DNA from: Clostridia bacterium
GTDB lineage: Bacteria > Bacillota > Clostridia > Christensenellales > CAG-314
Length of the DNA stretch: 54,090 nucleotides
Assembly: GCA_900769665.1 (NCBI GenBank)
Contig: CAAGHL010000075.1
Coordinates: 1 to 54,090, forward strand
Reading direction: 5' to 3'
The notes beneath the pieces are model-generated. The model worked only from the letters and a program-made list of their open reading frames with translations. It made no database searches and was not told the DNA's origin. The position numbers were made by a program, and so were the translations under genes. This document shows positions 26,208 through 36,091 of the stretch, piece after piece; the first letter of the stretch is position 1; every line of letters begins with the position of its first letter.

Positions 26208-28196
26208 ATGAAAAAAAGATTATTGCAGGTAATTGCCTTTATATGTGTGGTGGCTACGTTGTTTTCGCTTGCGGCATGCGTCAAGCAACCCGAAACGGGT
26301 GACGACATTGCCGTCGAAAACGAACGAGCCGAACATAAAGTAACCAATGGTTTGCACAAAGGCGTGGACAATATCCCCGACACGGGAGTTCCGTTTGTTA
26401 CGGATGGTTCGTCGGAATACAAAATCGTTGCAAGTAATGCCGACGAAAATCACAAAAACGCCATTGCCAAGGCGGCAGGTTTTATTTCTTCGCATATCAA
26501 CGGCGCAACGGGCGTTGCGTTGGAAGTAATCGACGGCGACTCGGACGTCGAGTGGAGCAAAACGGCAAAACTTGTTGTAATAGGTAGTGACAGACTGCAA
26601 CAAGAGGCAGGTTTTCGCACCACAAACGACGACATCGGATTGACGGGATACCGCATTCAAACTATCGGCAACAGCGTGTTTGTTTCGGCAGACGGCGACA
26701 GCGGTTACAACCTTGCCGCGCTTGCCTTGTTGCGTATACTAGTCGGCTACGATTGTCTTGACCTTGACGCTTACATCTACACAAAGGACGGATCGTATTT
26801 GCCGGAATTGGACATTGTCGAACGTCCGGATTTCGACTACCGCGTAGACCAAACATATTACACGGTCGGCGTGCCGAGAGCATACTCAATGGGATTCAAT
26901 CAAGGTGACCCGTACATGACGGCAGATCCGTGCCATACCACGTTTTACTTCCTTCCTCCCAAAGAGTACGAAAGTGACAACAAAGACTGGTACAGCAATC
27001 AACGTTGTAACTTCGTCGACGATCAGGACAACTACCTTGTCAATGCGGCGCAGTTATGTTACACGGCACACGGCAAACCCGAAGAACTCAAAAAAATGCA
27101 GTCGTTGATTGCCGACAAGATAATACATCTGACGCTGGAAGAATATCCCGAAAGAAACCTTGTCACGGTAGGACAACAGGACGAAGACATTGTTTGTAAC
27201 TGCGCCAGTTGTACGGCGGTTGTCAAAAAGTATGGTTCCATTGCCGCGGCGATAATACCGTTTATCAACGGTATAGACGACATGGTGCAGGCAAAACTGA
27301 AAGCCTATGCCGAAGAACACAATCAACCCGTCAAGGAAACTAACATTTTGTTTCTATCTTACCAATCTACGAGATTTGCGCCGAAGTACGATGACAGTCT
27401 TAAATTCAACGACAATGTCGGCGTACTGATTTGTAGCAGCAAAACACGCTACTCGTACACGTTTTGGGACGATATCAACGTCGTAGACAAGGAACAAGTA
27501 GAAAACTGGCAACCCTTCGGCAATGTGTACTACTTCTTTTACGAGATAAACAGCAACAACTACTTTGTTCCCTGTAATACCTTCCGTGCATGTGTGGAAA
27601 ACTACCGTTTTGCCAAAATTAACAACGGCAGATTGATGACGAGCATGGGCAACTGGAAAACACCGTACACATCGAGCTTTACCGCGTTTAAGAGTTATCT
27701 AAACAGTAGACTGTGGGTAAACGTCAACTACGACTACGCCGATTTGGAAAAGACGTTTTTCGACAATTACTACGGCGACGGCGGCGTATACATGAAGAAA
27801 TTCTTTGACGAAATGACGTCATACATGGACTACATGCGTGACAGCGGCAATGCCGACTTCAACGGAGTAGTTGTCAACGAGTTTACTTTCACTGCAAAGT
27901 ACTGGCCCATCAAGATGCTTCAACGTTGGAACAATTACTGTGAACTGGCTCTTAAAGAAATAGAAAAGACCAAAGTACTCAATGACGGTACATACGAAAC
28001 ATTGCGCGATCGTATTTTGTTGGAAACGTTATTCCCGCGGTACATTCTTTGTAAGTACCATGCCGCAAAGTTTTCCGAATCGGAAATCAAAGCAATGCGC
28101 AAGGCTTTTTACGAAGATACGCAGTACTTCAATTTGACTCACGAAAGTCAATATGAAACGTTTGAATCCTTATGGAAAGGGTGGGGACTTAAATGA
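26208..28196 (+). CDS. DUF4838-domain lipoprotein
   Basis: This 662-residue lipoprotein has lipobox SLAAC, with Cys at residue 24. Residues about 60-185 form an alpha/beta domain of the type that precedes GH20/GH67-like barrels (NAIAKAAGFISSHINGATG; KLVVIGSDRLQ). Residues about 240-520 match DUF4838, with RNLVTVGQQDEDIVCNCASC and the later FLSYQSTRFAPK segment. DUF4838 proteins are predicted TIM-barrel glycoside hydrolases of unknown specificity. GGTGG precedes the ATG. The ATGA overlap with the next gene indicates translational coupling. It would act on glycan at the cell surface. Confidence 0.82.
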   Translation: MKKRLLQVIAFICVVATLFSLAACVKQPETGDDIAVENERAEHKVTNGLHKGVDNIPDTGVPFVTDGSSEYKIVASNADENHKNAIAKAAGFISSHINGATGVALEVIDGDSDVEWSKTAKLVVIGSDRLQQEAGFRTTNDDIGLTGYRIQTIGNSVFVSADGDSGYNLAALALLRILVGYDCLDLDAYIYTKDGSYLPELDIVERPDFDYRVDQTYYTVGVPRAYSMGFNQGDPYMTADPCHTTFYFLPPKEYESDNKDWYSNQRCNFVDDQDNYLVNAAQLCYTAHGKPEELKKMQSLIADKIIHLTLEEYPERNLVTVGQQDEDIVCNCASCTAVVKKYGSIAAAIIPFINGIDDMVQAKLKAYAEEHNQPVKETNILFLSYQSTRFAPKYDDSLKFNDNVGVLICSSKTRYSYTFWDDINVVDKEQVENWQPFGNVYYFFYEINSNNYFVPCNTFRACVENYRFAKINNGRLMTSMGNWKTPYTSSFTAFKSYLNSRLWVNVNYDYADLEKTFFDNYYGDGGVYMKKFFDEMTSYMDYMRDSGNADFNGVVVNEFTFTAKYWPIKMLQRWNNYCELALKEIEKTKVLNDGTYETLRDRILLETLFPRYILCKYHAAKFSESEIKAMRKAFYEDTQYFNLTHESQYETFESLWKGWGLK

Positions 28197-31186
28197 AAAA
28201 CAATCACAGATATGTGCTTTTGGTGCTGGTGCTGTGTCTAATGTGTTCGCTTGCGCTTGCCGCTTGCAACAAAAATACCGACACACCGCCGACTCCGCCC
28301 GAACCGCCGATCGAAGAATCGAATGTGACGTTGAGCGACAGCGCATTGAGGTTGGACGTCAACGATACGGCGACATTGACAGTACGTCAAGGCGGTAGTG
28401 TAAACCAACAATGGACAAGTAAAAATACAGCAGTCGCAACGGTGGACGCCAACGGTACGGTTACGGCAGTGTCGGAAGGTACAACCGAAGTGGAAGTGAC
28501 GACGGCAAACGGCAAAGCGTCTTGCACGGTGTTGGTAGTAAATTCCTATATCGCGCCTCTACTGACGGTGGACACCGACCAAATTGTACTGGCAAACGGC
28601 GACAACTACTTGCTTTTGCCGAAACTTACTTACAAGGGCGTCGATTGCACAAGCAAGGCAAGTTTTACTTGTATCCTTGTAGACGGCGAACGTGACGGAA
28701 TTGTGACGGTAGCATGCGACGCAAACGGAATATCGTTTTCGGCAAAGTCGCTCGGTAGTACCAAATATGTCGTATATGTTAGGTATGTCGGTGTGGAATT
28801 AAGCGCGGTTGTGGACATATCGGTAATAGATATGGGCATTGTATTTGACGTTACCAACCTAACTCCGACATCGGGCGGATACGGCGTTGTACTTAGTACG
28901 TACGAAATCGACGGTTATCTTTCCGCAGTTACCCCCAAAGTAAACGTTACCGAAAACGGACAAACGACAAACAATGTTGCCGTTGTTTATACCACGGACG
29001 ATGCAAGCGTTGCTTCGATAACGAGCGACGGACAAATAGTTGCCGTAGACGAAGGTAAGACCAAAGTACACGGTACATACAAGACAACTTCTTTTGCAAT
29101 CGACGTTACCGTGGCAAAGCCCACGCTGGACGTTGTCGCTACAAACAAAGTAGTGGAAGTCGGCAGATTGCAACCGCTTGAATTTGACAGACCGCTTGCA
29201 GGCGAATTGACTTCGGCGACAATAGGAGATTGCCAAGTCGGCGATGCCAATATCGACGGCAAACTTGCTTTGGATCGCAACAAGTTGGAAACAATGCCCG
29301 TTGCCGATTACGGCGAAAACGTGCAACTGCTTATCGAAACGACCAAGGCAAAGTATCGGACGGAAATAGACCTTTACACATTAGTCATCAAAAACAAGCA
29401 AGACTACATGAGTATGGGTGCGCTTTCCAAGGCGGCTTGCAAGGACAACGACAAGTTGTTTGGCGGTTACTTTGTATTTGGCGACAACGTGACCGTAAAC
29501 GGCGGAATGTCGGAATTTGTCGACCGTACCAAAACGGATTTTAACGGTGACGGAAGTCAAGGTTTTTGCGGTGTAATAGACGGCAAAGGCTATGTAATCA
29601 GCGGACTGACCAAAACAACTGACAATGGCAATGCGTTTATTTCGGTCATGCATCGTGACGGCGTATTGAAAAACCTCGGTTTGATCAACGCGAGTTTCCA
29701 AACGAACAGCGGATCTTTCCTTATTCACACAGGTAGGGGCACCGTGGAAAACGTATATGTTAAGTACGACACAATCAGCGGAGCTAGTCCCGATGGTTAC
29801 AGCGGCACAATTTACAACGCAAATCTTACGTTGAACAAAATGATCGTCGACGCTTCTTGTGCGCAAATCAGCGGCAACGGCAGTAAATTTTTGCTAATGA
29901 CGGACAATCGCGACGCCGACCTCAACAACTTCATCTGTATTCTCGGTGACAGTTACACCAAACAAGACGTTGTCGACGGTAAAGTGACGGTGGAAAGTAA
30001 TCAAGACTTTTCCAACGAGGAGTACGAAGCCGCTTTTGGTAAAAAGGTGTTCTTTGGATTTAAGGCATTGAAGGAAAGTCCTGTTTTTGCCAACCTAATC
30101 GATTGGAACAACGATTACTGGCATATAAACGAGGAAAACGGAGAAATAAATTTTGGTGTAAAAACTTACGTTGAGCCGCAAATGAAATATAAAACGATCG
30201 ATGTTTCGGAAAGCGATCGTTTGCGCGTGGAAACGGATATCAACAACGACGGAACATTGAATACAAGTAAAGTCGTAAGCATAGATATTGCAAATATTAT
30301 CGGCGAAAGCAATTACACTTTGGTAAGTGTCAACGGTGTAGGCGCGGCAAGTAACGCCGTAACGGCGGATATGTTCGGATACTTGTACGGAAACAGAGTC
30401 GTTGAGATCGTGGTTGACGTAGAGTACACAAGGTATACCATCAATTTGCCCGTCTTGTTAGTAAGTAAAGTTATCAAAACAGCGGACGACTACAAAGCAT
30501 GGGTGGTTATTGCCCGCAACTCGGAAGAAGGCGGACACAACTACGGTGGCTACTTCGAGTTAGGCAACAATATATCGAGTGAGGACGGCAGTATACAAAT
30601 GGTGTACGCCGACAAAGACGCATGGGACGGTGCAGGCGGTTTCAGCGGAACGTTTGACGGTTGCGGTTACGTAATCGACGGACTTGTTGCAACCGTGGCA
30701 AATGACCACTCGACCTTTATCGGCGAAATGAAACCCAATGCAGTACTTAAAAATATCGGTTTTACCAACGTGGAAATGTCCGGTATTACTTTCCTTACAC
30801 GTACTACAAACGGAACGCTACAAAACATATACGTTCAGTACAAAAAAATAAACGTGGCAAGCGGACAAACCGTACTTGCACGTGAAAACGCGACAGTGGA
30901 AAACATGTTTGTCGACGCTTCCGCCGCCGAAATAACAAACGGCAGTACGTACGGTATTTTAGGTAGTAGTCATGCTCAGGAAAAGTCCTACTGCATTTAC
31001 GGTATTGTGCCGAGCGGATTTAATAGTTACGTCTATCACGGAACAAACGGATGGGGACACGGTTTTGCAACTTACGCACTGTTGAAATCCGACAGCAACG
31101 CTTGGAACGCGGTAGAGGCTTATAGCAAAGAGTGCGAGTATTGGCAAATCAATACGGAAACAGGCGTAGTAAAGTTTGGTAAGTGA
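28193..31186 (+). CDS. Lipoprotein with Big2 domain and two GLUG-like beta-helix modules
   Basis: This 997-residue lipoprotein has lipobox LAAC, with Cys at residue 25. A Big2-type Ig domain spans about 45-120 (WTSKNTAVATVDANGTVTAVSEGTTEV). A second Big2-like unit lies near 250-305. Two copies of a module of about 230-260 residues follow (about residues 395-655 and 760-997). Each module has an entry motif like TADDYKAWVVIA, then GGYF, the core FDGCGYVIDGL, NIGFTNV, GTLQNIYVQY, VDASAAEI, and an exit YWQINTETGVVKFG. The modules resemble GLUG-type beta-helix turns. Surface glycan binding is inferred. The start overlaps the DUF4838 gene by four bases. Confidence 0.85.
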   Translation: MKNNHRYVLLVLVLCLMCSLALAACNKNTDTPPTPPEPPIEESNVTLSDSALRLDVNDTATLTVRQGGSVNQQWTSKNTAVATVDANGTVTAVSEGTTEVEVTTANGKASCTVLVVNSYIAPLLTVDTDQIVLANGDNYLLLPKLTYKGVDCTSKASFTCILVDGERDGIVTVACDANGISFSAKSLGSTKYVVYVRYVGVELSAVVDISVIDMGIVFDVTNLTPTSGGYGVVLSTYEIDGYLSAVTPKVNVTENGQTTNNVAVVYTTDDASVASITSDGQIVAVDEGKTKVHGTYKTTSFAIDVTVAKPTLDVVATNKVVEVGRLQPLEFDRPLAGELTSATIGDCQVGDANIDGKLALDRNKLETMPVADYGENVQLLIETTKAKYRTEIDLYTLVIKNKQDYMSMGALSKAACKDNDKLFGGYFVFGDNVTVNGGMSEFVDRTKTDFNGDGSQGFCGVIDGKGYVISGLTKTTDNGNAFISVMHRDGVLKNLGLINASFQTNSGSFLIHTGRGTVENVYVKYDTISGASPDGYSGTIYNANLTLNKMIVDASCAQISGNGSKFLLMTDNRDADLNNFICILGDSYTKQDVVDGKVTVESNQDFSNEEYEAAFGKKVFFGFKALKESPVFANLIDWNNDYWHINEENGEINFGVKTYVEPQMKYKTIDVSESDRLRVETDINNDGTLNTSKVVSIDIANIIGESNYTLVSVNGVGAASNAVTADMFGYLYGNRVVEIVVDVEYTRYTINLPVLLVSKVIKTADDYKAWVVIARNSEEGGHNYGGYFELGNNISSEDGSIQMVYADKDAWDGAGGFSGTFDGCGYVIDGLVATVANDHSTFIGEMKPNAVLKNIGFTNVEMSGITFLTRTTNGTLQNIYVQYKKINVASGQTVLARENATVENMFVDASAAEITNGSTYGILGSSHAQEKSYCIYGIVPSGFNSYVYHGTNGWGHGFATYALLKSDSNAWNAVEAYSKECEYWQINTETGVVKFGK

Positions 31187-31305
31187 CACTAATTGTGGTT
31201 GAAGTACTAAAAGTGCAATATTAAACAGGCGGTATTTGTCGTAATTTGCCAAGTGCCGTCGAGTTTTAAACAAGGAAAACATGCAAATTTTTTAAGGAGT
31301 GCAGT

Positions 31306-32466
31306 ATGATTACTTCGATAAAAAAGCAAGGTTACGATGTCATAGTCGTCGGCGGAGGTATTGCCGGTTGTTGTGCCGCGCTTGCCGCAGCAAGGGAAAA
31401 CAAGAGCGTATTGCTTGTGGAAAAACATATCAATGCGGGCGGTCTTGCCACGCTTGGACTAATCAGTTGGTTCGAGCCTTTGTGCGACGGGGAAGGTCGG
31501 CAAATGCATATGGGCATGACGGAAGAGATGATACGTCTGGCAATCGGTTGCGGATACGACAATTTGCCCTCCGAGTGGGGAGGAAAAAGCGGAAATCAAC
31601 AATTGAGCGACAGATATTCCACAAACTTTTCTCCTACGTTTTTCTCGTTGGCACTGGATGACATTTTGCGTAAAAACGGAGTGAACATACTGTACGATAC
31701 CCTTGCCACCTATCCGGAGGTCGACAACAATATCATAGTCGGCGTTACCATGGAAAACATTGACGGTCGATTGTTTTATCCGTGTAAGGCGGTAATCGAT
31801 TGTACGGGAGAGGCAAGTATTGCCATGCGAGCGGGCGTGCCTACACGGACTTTTGACAACGCACAAACGTTTGTTGTACACGATACGGACAGACAACGTG
31901 CCTCGGAGTTTGTCGAAAGCGGCGATATGACCAAGATGCGTCATTGGCAGTGGTTTAAGCCGAGCAGTGACACTATCGGAGAGGTGACGTCGGAAAGGGA
32001 AAACGAGTATATACGTATTTGCAAACAAACGGCTTTGGAGTATTACGCGCGACTAAACAAAAACGAACGGGAAATACTTACTTTGCCGGATATTCCGCAG
32101 ATACGACTTATACGTGCCATTGTCGGAGCTCAAACTTTTTTGGGACGAGAGGAAGATATTGACAAAAAAGTGCCAAATTCCATCGGCAGTACGGGCGACT
32201 TTGCTCATTGCGATTACCGTTTCGACATTCCGTACGGCTGTTTGTACAATCCGAAGTTTCCCAACTTGCTGTGCGCGGGGCGCATTGTCAGTGCGGACGG
32301 GAACGGAGCAAACGTTTTACGTGTGATACCGTGTTGTTGTCTTACGGGACAGGCGGCAGGTATTGCCGCGGCAGTAGCAGTCGAACAAAGTAAATCGGTT
32401 GCCGACATCTACGACTTGCTTCGTCCGCGTTTGGTTGCTCGTGGAGTGGCTTTTGAAATTGATTAG
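31306..32466 (+). CDS. FAD-dependent oxidoreductase (FAD_oxidored family)
   Basis: This 386-residue flavoprotein has an N-terminal dinucleotide-binding motif VVGGGIAGCCAALAAARE (about 14-31, the GGGIAG loop) and EK at the end of the second strand (LLVEKHINAGGLAT). An internal VIDCTGEASIAMRAGVP segment follows, and the C-terminal FAD motif is NLLCAGRIVSADGNGANVLRVIPCCCLTGQAAGIAA. It has no signal peptide and should act in the cytoplasm. Family members occur in many glycan-degradation clusters with undefined substrates. The start ATG follows AAGGAG. The position between surface lipoproteins and the second rhamnosidase suggests it oxidises a sugar or glycoside released by this pathway. Confidence 0.85.
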   Translation: MITSIKKQGYDVIVVGGGIAGCCAALAAARENKSVLLVEKHINAGGLATLGLISWFEPLCDGEGRQMHMGMTEEMIRLAIGCGYDNLPSEWGGKSGNQQLSDRYSTNFSPTFFSLALDDILRKNGVNILYDTLATYPEVDNNIIVGVTMENIDGRLFYPCKAVIDCTGEASIAMRAGVPTRTFDNAQTFVVHDTDRQRASEFVESGDMTKMRHWQWFKPSSDTIGEVTSERENEYIRICKQTALEYYARLNKNEREILTLPDIPQIRLIRAIVGAQTFLGREEDIDKKVPNSIGSTGDFAHCDYRFDIPYGCLYNPKFPNLLCAGRIVSADGNGANVLRVIPCCCLTGQAAGIAAAVAVEQSKSVADIYDLLRPRLVARGVAFEID

Positions 32467-32557
32467 TAACTAAATTTGCCTATTTGACTAACGAGGAAAA
32501 GTTTGTGCTCGGCGACAAAAAAAACAAGCACGTCGATATGAACGTACGGGGAAAGTT

Positions 32558-34738
32558 ATGATAGAAAACGCAAAATGGATTGCCGCGACCGAAGCGGAAC
32601 AAGCGCCGTGTATCGAAAAAAGTTTTTCGGTAGGCAAAGTCCGTTCGGCAATATTGGATATTACGGGGTTGGGATACTTTTGTGCCGAAATTAACGGTAA
32701 AAACGTTACCGACGATTTGTTCAACCCTGTATTTTCCGATTACCGCGTTCGTCCGCTAAGCAATTTGCTGTATCCGATTTCCGACAGAATGAATCATCGC
32801 GTGTATTTTTGTCGATACGATGTGACCGAGTTGATGGCTGAGGGTAACAATACTTTGTCCGTATGCTTGGGTAACGGTTGGTATCGCCAAACAAAGCGCA
32901 CCGCCGAAGGACACTTGGAATTCGGAAAAAGACTGATTGCAAGATTTAGTTTGCGCTATGTTGATAATAACGAGCAACAGCACGAAATATTGTCCGACGG
33001 CACCGAAACTTGGCGGCACACGGAAGTGGTAGACAGCAACTTGTTTTACGGTGAAACGCAGGATTTACGGCGACTTGTCAAAAACGATAGTCGTTATCCC
33101 GTCACGACGGAAGATGATTTTACGACTACATTCACCTTGCAAACTTGCCCTGCCGAACGTATCATACGAAAAATTACACCGAAGCTAATCAACAAAACGG
33201 ACAGTAAGAAGATCTACGATGTGGGCGAAACCGTTAGCGGTTGGGTACGTTTACTTGCAACGGGAAACAGCGGAGAAGTTGTTACCGTCAATCACAGCGA
33301 ATGTATTACCAAGGACTGTCGACTTGACGTCAATTCTTGCGGCGGCGACATCACCAATGATCAAGGTGAACGACAGCTACAACTGAATCGATATATTCTT
33401 GACGGAAACGAACAGCTATTATATCCCAAATTTTGCAAGCAAGCGTTTAGATATTTCGAGGTCGACGGAAATGCCGATGTAGTGTGTGTGGATGTCGTAC
33501 ACACGGATTTGTCGGAACGAACTACTTTTTTGTGTAGTAACGGCGTACTCAATTGGCTTTATTCGGCTTACAAACGCACGCAACTAATCAATATGCATGA
33601 CGGTTTTCCGTCGGACTGTCCGCACAGGGAGCGACTTGGCTACACGGGAGACGGGCAAATTACCGCGTCGGCGGCAATGACGATGTTTGAAAGCGAGGCA
33701 TTTTACCGCAAATGGATTAGCGACATTTGCGATTGCCAAAATATCGACAACGGACACGTACAACATACCGCTCCGTTTTACGGTGGAGGCGGAGGTCCTG
33801 TCGGCTGGGGCGGCGCAATCGTGCAAGTGCCGTATGCGTTTTACCTTCATTACGGTGACAAAACGCTTGTGGAACAAGTCTTTCCGTATATGCAAAAATG
33901 GGTGAACTACATTGTTTCTCGTACGGAAGAAGGGCTTGTCTGCCGCGAGGAAAGCGGCGGTTGGTGTCTTGGAGATTGGGCAACGTTAGACGTTACGATT
34001 CCGCAAGAGTACGTCAATACGACACTGTTTGTCGTAATGCTTGACAAAATGAGGTTTCTTGCCGAACAAATAGAAAGAAATGATGTTGTTCGAGAGTTGT
34101 GTGAAATGCAATCCGAGTACCGAAAAAGTATTACGTATCGCTTTTTTGATAACAAAACGGGCAGTTTTTGTCAAGGCGTACAAGGGGCGGACGCATTTGC
34201 ACTGGCGGCGGGTTTGGGTGACAAACGTACGCTGGCGAGACTTGTGGAACGGTATACGAAGGACTGTCGTTTCGACACGGGGTTTATCGGCACTTATGTA
34301 CTTGTCGAGCAACTGATCGCCCATGACCAAATCGATTTGGCATATGATTTGCTGACTTCTGTCAAAAAAGGCTCGTTCGGATACTTGAAAAAACGCGGCG
34401 AAACGACTATATGGGAGTATCTTGACACAAAGTGGTGTTCGCATGCTCACCCGATGTTTGGTGGCGTGTCGGAGTTTTTGCTTAAAACTTTTCTCGGCTT
34501 TCCCGACGGCGAGTATGACAAAACCGTGGTATTGCAACCGAAGTTTCCGCGCAAGTTGCGCCGCGCCAAAGGTAGTGCATTGTACGACGGAAAGATTGTG
34601 GAAGTGGAGTGGAGAAGAATAAAAAACACAATACGTTACAAAGTTTTCGTTACCGAAGGGCTGAATGTAAGTGTGGTATACGGCAATGACATTACACAAT
34701 TACAGGCAGGCGAAAACGAGATTTGTGTAGAATTGTAG
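32558..34738 (+). CDS. Alpha-L-rhamnosidase (GH78), second copy
   Basis: This 726-residue GH78 enzyme differs clearly from the first one in the operon. The N-terminal domain contains LGNGWYRQTKR (near 106-116). The catalytic domain contains the acidic motif DCPHRERLGYTGDGQ (about 353-367), GGWCLGDWA, and ETTIWEYLDTKW with SHAHPMFGGVSEFLLK (about 615-645), which holds the second Glu and the conserved His. No signal peptide is present. Two different GH78 enzymes in one operon suggest two different rhamnosyl linkages. GGGGAAAG precedes the ATG. Confidence 0.9.
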   Translation: MIENAKWIAATEAEQAPCIEKSFSVGKVRSAILDITGLGYFCAEINGKNVTDDLFNPVFSDYRVRPLSNLLYPISDRMNHRVYFCRYDVTELMAEGNNTLSVCLGNGWYRQTKRTAEGHLEFGKRLIARFSLRYVDNNEQQHEILSDGTETWRHTEVVDSNLFYGETQDLRRLVKNDSRYPVTTEDDFTTTFTLQTCPAERIIRKITPKLINKTDSKKIYDVGETVSGWVRLLATGNSGEVVTVNHSECITKDCRLDVNSCGGDITNDQGERQLQLNRYILDGNEQLLYPKFCKQAFRYFEVDGNADVVCVDVVHTDLSERTTFLCSNGVLNWLYSAYKRTQLINMHDGFPSDCPHRERLGYTGDGQITASAAMTMFESEAFYRKWISDICDCQNIDNGHVQHTAPFYGGGGGPVGWGGAIVQVPYAFYLHYGDKTLVEQVFPYMQKWVNYIVSRTEEGLVCREESGGWCLGDWATLDVTIPQEYVNTTLFVVMLDKMRFLAEQIERNDVVRELCEMQSEYRKSITYRFFDNKTGSFCQGVQGADAFALAAGLGDKRTLARLVERYTKDCRFDTGFIGTYVLVEQLIAHDQIDLAYDLLTSVKKGSFGYLKKRGETTIWEYLDTKWCSHAHPMFGGVSEFLLKTFLGFPDGEYDKTVVLQPKFPRKLRRAKGSALYDGKIVEVEWRRIKNTIRYKVFVTEGLNVSVVYGNDITQLQAGENEICVEL

Positions 34739-34751
34739 GAAGTATAATAAA

Positions 34752-35387
34752 ATGAAAACAATCAAACTTGTAAATAAAATAATCGATGTGGAAAAATCCA
34801 AGGTTATCTACAATAAGCCGCTTGATGAAAATTGGCAAGACGATTGGCAAGTAATGGCAGGCGAATGGAGCGTTGAGGACGGATGCCTTGTCGGTGTGGA
34901 ACGTGGTAATAAAGGCGGAGTTTTGTTTTTCAAACAACGTTTCGACGGAGTCAATGTAATGTTGACTTGTAAAATCAGTACGATTTTGCCCTCGACAAGG
35001 GACGTGAACGGGATATTTTGTGCTGAGTGGGATGACAAATCCGACTATTTGGGAGACTACTATGTTTGCGGTCTTAACGGCTGGTATGACGATAAGGCAG
35101 GCATAGAGGGTTGCAAAGTCGGCGTGGGCGACTTTTGCGGTATGTCGGAGACAAGCTACAAATATAAGGCGGGCGAGGAAATAGAGTTTACTTTCGGCGC
35201 AATCGACGGTCATTGTTTTATGCTTGTAGAGGATAAACTGGTTGCCGAACACCTTGACGGTATTTTGAAGCTTAACAAAGGACATATCGGTTTTTCCCCG
35301 TACTGTACAATGCTTAAAATACACGACATTGTAATTCGGGAAATATCCTATGTCAACAATCAACAACATTACGAACCGGAGTTTTAG
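34752..35387 (+). CDS. DUF1080-like (3-keto-disaccharide hydrolase fold) protein
   Basis: This 211-residue protein has the concanavalin-like layout of the DUF1080 family. DWQVMAGEWSVEDGCLVGVER (about 31-51) matches the usual W.v.dG.l entry. A strand-rich middle follows, with GIFCAEWDD in place of the NSG.f segment, then the C-terminal KGHIGFSPYCTMLKIHDIVIREI, typical of the closing strands. DUF1080 proteins include 3-keto-glucoside hydrolases/lyases as well as non-catalytic binders. No signal peptide is present. It lies 13 bases after the GH78 gene. The assignment is by pattern only. Confidence 0.55.
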   Translation: MKTIKLVNKIIDVEKSKVIYNKPLDENWQDDWQVMAGEWSVEDGCLVGVERGNKGGVLFFKQRFDGVNVMLTCKISTILPSTRDVNGIFCAEWDDKSDYLGDYYVCGLNGWYDDKAGIEGCKVGVGDFCGMSETSYKYKAGEEIEFTFGAIDGHCFMLVEDKLVAEHLDGILKLNKGHIGFSPYCTMLKIHDIVIREISYVNNQQHYEPEF

Positions 35388-35390
35388 AAG

Positions 35391-35431
35391 CAGTACGATT
35401 GACGTCGTTTACTAAGCTAACTGTCGTACTG
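35391..35431 (+). other. Hairpin between two operon genes
   Basis: CAGTACGA (35391-35398) and TCGTACTG (35424-35431) are perfect 8-bp arms around a 25-base loop, directly after the stop codon at 35387. No T-run follows, so it is more likely an mRNA-stability or processing hairpin than a terminator. Confidence 0.4.
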
Positions 35432-35513
35432 GTAACATTGGAAAGGGCAAACCGACAGAGGCGTCGTTGATTATCTGAGCAATTTTACCTTAGAGGCAAC
35501 TGACTTAAACAAA

Positions 35514-36071
35514 ATGAAATATTTACTTAAAAATAATCGCGACGGTCAAAAAGCCGTATACAAAACGTCGGTTGACGTTACGCAAAACCAACGTTATATA
35601 AACTTTACCTTCGATGCGGAGAACAGTCAATGCTACTGTCCGTTTGACAACTACAACGACATTCACTCTTGTGGCGACGCTGTAGAAGTTATTATCGGAA
35701 TAGACGACGAGCGAAAAACCTACTACGAATTGGAAGTAAATCCCAACAACGTAAAAATGCTTGCTAAAATGACGGTAACGGAACTTGACGACGAAGGTGG
35801 AGCAAAGTTGAAAATCGATTTTGTGGACGAAAAAGATTGTTTCTTTCAGTCGGACGTACGGCATACGGCTAACGGATATATTGTCGATATTTCGATAGAC
35901 AAGACGAAACTCAACATGCCGCTTGACAAAATATATTTTAATGCTTATCGCTTGGAAACCGATGGCGGCGAGATGGAAAAACATTTGTTTGCGCTCAATC
36001 CTACTATGTGCGGAAAATTTCACGTGCCGACACGTTACGTGATGTTGCTTGACTATCTGGCAGGGGTGTAA
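35514..36071 (+). CDS. CBM9-like carbohydrate-binding protein
   Basis: This 185-residue protein without signal peptide matches CBM9-type/DOMON-like domains in layout. INFTFDAENSQCYCPFDNYNDIHSCGDAVEVIIGI (about 30-64) gives the typical [YF]-ND-x-IH...GDaVEvfl motif. YYELEVNPNNVKML (near 71-84) and a C-terminal DKIYFNAYRLETDGG...FALNP segment follow. In this family such proteins bind sugars or accompany cytoplasmic hydrolases. The ribosome binding site is weak, and the start could lie at another nearby codon. It is 20 bases upstream of the DUF4127 gene. Confidence 0.68.
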   Translation: MKYLLKNNRDGQKAVYKTSVDVTQNQRYINFTFDAENSQCYCPFDNYNDIHSCGDAVEVIIGIDDERKTYYELEVNPNNVKMLAKMTVTELDDEGGAKLKIDFVDEKDCFFQSDVRHTANGYIVDISIDKTKLNMPLDKIYFNAYRLETDGGEMEKHLFALNPTMCGKFHVPTRYVMLLDYLAGV

Positions 36072-36091
36072 AAAAATAAAAAGGAACAAAC

